Source of the DNA: an uncultured Olsenella sp.
GTDB lineage: Bacteria; Actinomycetota; Coriobacteriia; Coriobacteriales; Atopobiaceae
Reading direction: 5' to 3'
DNA length: 6,796 nucleotides
NCBI GenBank assembly: GCA_959598545.1
Contig: CAUGFC010000093.1
Coordinates: 1-6,796, forward strand
Shown: positions 5,958 to 6,796 of the stretch, piece by piece
Numbering within the stretch: position 1 is the stretch's first letter
How the letters are laid out: each line of letters opens with the position of its first letter
Notes under the pieces: generated by a model
Told to the model about the DNA's origin: nothing
The model's database searches: none
What the model saw: only the letters and a program-made list of their open reading frames with translations
Translations under genes and position numbers: made by a program

Positions 5958-5986
5958 GAACCCAAACCCAAAACGGGTTTGGGTTC
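5958..5986. repeat. Perfect 12-base inverted repeat GAACCCAAACCC / GGGTTTGGGTTC
   Basis: GAACCCAAACCC (5958-5969) and GGGTTTGGGTTC (5975-5986) are perfect inverted copies with a 5-base loop AAAAC. A third copy of GAACCCAAACCC lies at 6066-6077. The middle copy can pair with either outer copy, giving two mutually exclusive hairpins. The right arm is also the left end of the larger inverted repeat 5975-6077. Confidence 0.65.
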
Positions 5987-6077
5987 GAGAATCGTCGATT
6001 CCCTTTGATGTTTTATCCGACAACTGGGCTTTTGTCGCTGAGCCGCACCGTTTTGCCGCAACTTCGAACCCAAACCC
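5975..6077. mobile_element. MITE-like element, 103 bases with 14-base perfect terminal inverted repeats
   Basis: GGGTTTGGGTTCGA (5975-5988) is inverted perfectly at 6064-6077 (TCGAACCCAAACCC). Between the ends lie about 75 bases that are AT-richer than the rest of the window and contain further pairing: GAATCG-T-CGATTC (5989-6001) and CGACAA (6018-6023) with TTGTCG (6032-6037). Short length, perfect ends, no coding capacity and foreign composition match a miniature inverted-repeat element. No clear target-site duplication was seen, and no transposase is in the window, so mobility is unproven. An alternative is a structured regulatory leader upstream of the esterase, although the likely promoter at 6114 lies after it. 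Confidence 0.45.
5989..6001. promoter_or_regulatory. Dyad GAATCG-T-CGATTC, possible operator
   Basis: A perfect 6-base inverted repeat around one central base. The half-site spacing suits a dimeric helix-turn-helix repressor or, equally, a sub-structure of the 5975-6077 element in which it sits. It is about 113 bases upstream of the esterase -10 box, distant for simple repression. Confidence 0.25.
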
Positions 6078-6113
6078 TCCGGGCGCGGGCCAAAGCGGCC
6101 ACCGGCGGCGCGC

Positions 6114-6119
6114 TATACT
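6114..6119 (+). promoter_or_regulatory. Probable -10 box of esterase gene (TATACT)
   Basis: TATACTGG, identical to the octamer upstream of dnaX, lies 36 bases before the esterase ATG. It predicts a start near 6126 and a leader of about 30 bases. No recognisable -35 is present at 17 bases. From its last base starts the inverted repeat TGGTCCG (6119-6125) / CGGACCA (6138-6144), which ends at the AAAGGAGG ribosome site. Confidence 0.5.
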
Positions 6120-6144
6120 GGTCCGCGTTCTTCTCGCCGGACCA
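6119..6144 (+). promoter_or_regulatory. Short leader inverted repeat in front of the esterase ribosome site
   Basis: TGGTCCG (6119-6125) and CGGACCA (6138-6144) are perfect 7-base arms with a 12-base loop that carries a copy of the GGCGAGAA word on the minus strand (6131-6138, overlapping the right arm by one base). The position between the -10 box and AAAGGAGG is where an operator or a translation-controlling hairpin would sit. Chance remains possible for 7-base arms in GC-rich DNA. Confidence 0.3.
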
Positions 6145-6155
6145 AAGGAGGCCCC

Positions 6156-6796
6156 ATGGCCCTCATCAGTGTTGACTACTTCTCCTCCTGCCTCATGCGC
6201 ACCACTACGCTCGAGGTCATCCTCCCCGTCGACGACCAGGGTGCCGCCTACGCCACGGACTCCGCCATGCGCCACGCCGGGGGCACGCTCGAGGCCGAGA
6301 TGCGCACCTGGGAGCAGAACCCCTACCCGCCGCGCAAGGCGCCGTTCAAGACGCTCTTCCTGCTGCACGGCATCTCGGGCAACCACGCGGACTGGATCAG
6401 CGAGACCCGTATCCGCAGCTGGGCCGAGAGCCACGGGATCGCCGTGGTCATGCCCTCCGGCTACAATGCGTTCTACCTGGACCAGCCCGAGGTCCACAAC
6501 TACTATGGGCGCTTCGTGGGCCAGGAGCTCGTGGAGGTGGCGCGCCGGATGTTCCCACTCTCCACGCGCCGCGAGGACACCTTCATCGGCGGCATCTCCA
6601 TGGGTGCCTACGGCGCGCTCCGCAACGGCCTCAAGTACTGCGAGACGTTCGGCTCGATCGTCGCACTTTCCTCGGCGATGATCATCGACAGCTTTGACCA
6701 GGTCATCTCCTCCGACGGCCTGTTCTTCCTCTCGCGCGACTTCCTCGAGCACACCTTCGGCGACCTCTCCCACGTGCGCGACTCCGACAAGGACCC
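6156..6796 (+). CDS. EstA/tributyrin-esterase-type serine hydrolase, N-terminal part (cut by right edge)
   Basis: Alpha/beta-hydrolase of the putative esterase family (esterase D / S-formylglutathione hydrolase-like; closest in feel to the EstA tributyrin esterases of lactic acid bacteria, whose N-terminus also reads MAVIN-YYS). The 213 codons present show the oxyanion strand and loop FLLHGISGNHADW (68-80), VVMPSGYNAFYLD (97-109), and the nucleophile elbow GGISMGAYGAL (145-155) with Ser148 as catalytic serine. The Asp and His of the triad would lie beyond the window. There is no signal peptide, so it is probably cytoplasmic, hydrolysing short-chain acyl or acetyl esters; the substrate cannot be told from sequence. 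The ATG at 6156 has AAAGGAGG 4 bases upstream. It is divergent from the YcxB-like gene. Confidence 0.9.
   Translation, partial: MALISVDYFSSCLMRTTTLEVILPVDDQGAAYATDSAMRHAGGTLEAEMRTWEQNPYPPRKAPFKTLFLLHGISGNHADWISETRIRSWAESHGIAVVMPSGYNAFYLDQPEVHNYYGRFVGQELVEVARRMFPLSTRREDTFIGGISMGAYGALRNGLKYCETFGSIVALSSAMIIDSFDQVISSDGLFFLSRDFLEHTFGDLSHVRDSDKD

Larger units (their letters stand above)
470..6138. repeat. Dispersed 8-base word GGCGAGAA (extended GGCGAGAAGNNC), 14 copies
   Basis: Exact copies of GGCGAGAA on plus start at 666, 900, 1158, 2963, 3293, 3818 and 4882; on minus they occupy 470-477, 1231-1238, 1729-1736, 2290-2297, 2908-2915, 5589-5596 and 6131-6138. Thirteen of the 14 continue as GNNC (the exception is at 2963). 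Four near copies with one mismatch to the 12-base form are at 603-614, 2328-2339 (minus), 2622-2633 and 5532-5543. Ten copies lie in genes, four between genes. Mean spacing is about 0.4-0.5 kb. The entry marks the span over which the copies are scattered, not one continuous repeat. Confidence 0.85.
5651..6155. other. Gene-free region of about 500 bases rich in hairpins
   Basis: No convincing gene on either strand: the open frames here lack ribosome sites, have unnatural composition or are extensions antisense to neighbours. It lies between the 5' ends of two divergent genes (minus-strand YcxB-like and plus-strand esterase), so it must hold both promoters. It contains separate dyads at 5730-5755, 5875-5907, 5958-5986 and 5989-6001 and a long inverted repeat 5975-6077, each listed individually. 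The section 5958-6075 is clearly more AT-rich than its surroundings. A TACGAT box on minus (5676-5671) is a possible -10 for the YcxB-like gene, with no good -35. Confidence 0.6.

Noticed and set aside
5793..6773. 326-codon minus-strand frame opposite the esterase
   Set aside because: Antisense to a clear alpha/beta-hydrolase and continues through hairpins; no ribosome site or recognisable domain.
1..6796. GGCGAGAA as a Chi-like or KOPS-like polar motif
   Set aside because: The 7:7 orientation split in one window is not polar. A genome-wide count is needed to exclude it fully.
1..6796. CRISPR array, tRNA or rRNA genes, transposase
   Set aside because: No regularly spaced direct repeats, no tRNA cloverleaf with conserved T-loop, no rRNA sequence and no transposase motifs were seen on either strand.

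Overview
This GC-rich window (roughly two-thirds G+C by eye, with a strong bias for G or C at third codon positions) looks chromosomal. It resembles a high-GC actinobacterium of the Coriobacteriia type (Atopobiaceae/Olsenella-like). That placement is an inference from base composition, protein character and the small SRP RNA; no taxonomic marker was tested.

Layout. On the minus strand, in transcription order, come the 4.5S signal recognition particle RNA (ffs, about 3145-3039), a two-gene membrane operon of bacterial PH-domain proteins (ydbS-like 2824-2345 and ydbT-like 2348-645, overlapping by ATGA), a 252-base gap filled by nested inverted repeats, and the 5' end of dnaX (392 to beyond the left edge). 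On the plus strand, divergent from ffs, is a complete adenine deaminase gene (3227-5038). It converges, with a 12-base gap, on a minus-strand gene for a small two-helix membrane protein with a YcxB/PH-like tail (5638-5051). A gap of about 500 bases with no gene but several strong hairpins follows. The right edge holds the first 213 codons of a plus-strand EstA-type serine esterase.

The genes are housekeeping or ordinary metabolism: DNA polymerase III clamp loader, SRP, purine salvage, membrane PH proteins and an esterase. They do not form one pathway. ffs lies upstream of dnaX on the same strand, as in Firmicutes, here with the PH operon between them.

The most unusual signal is at DNA level. 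The octamer GGCGAGAA occurs 14 times (7 in each orientation) where base composition predicts well under one. In 13 of the 14 copies it extends to GGCGAGAAGNNC. It occurs in several reading frames, in antisense and in intergenic DNA, so protein coding cannot explain it. It has the density, spacing and orientation balance of a DNA uptake sequence or another genome-wide protein-binding motif. The intergenic regions also carry three separate palindromic or MITE-like elements that look like members of dispersed repeat families.
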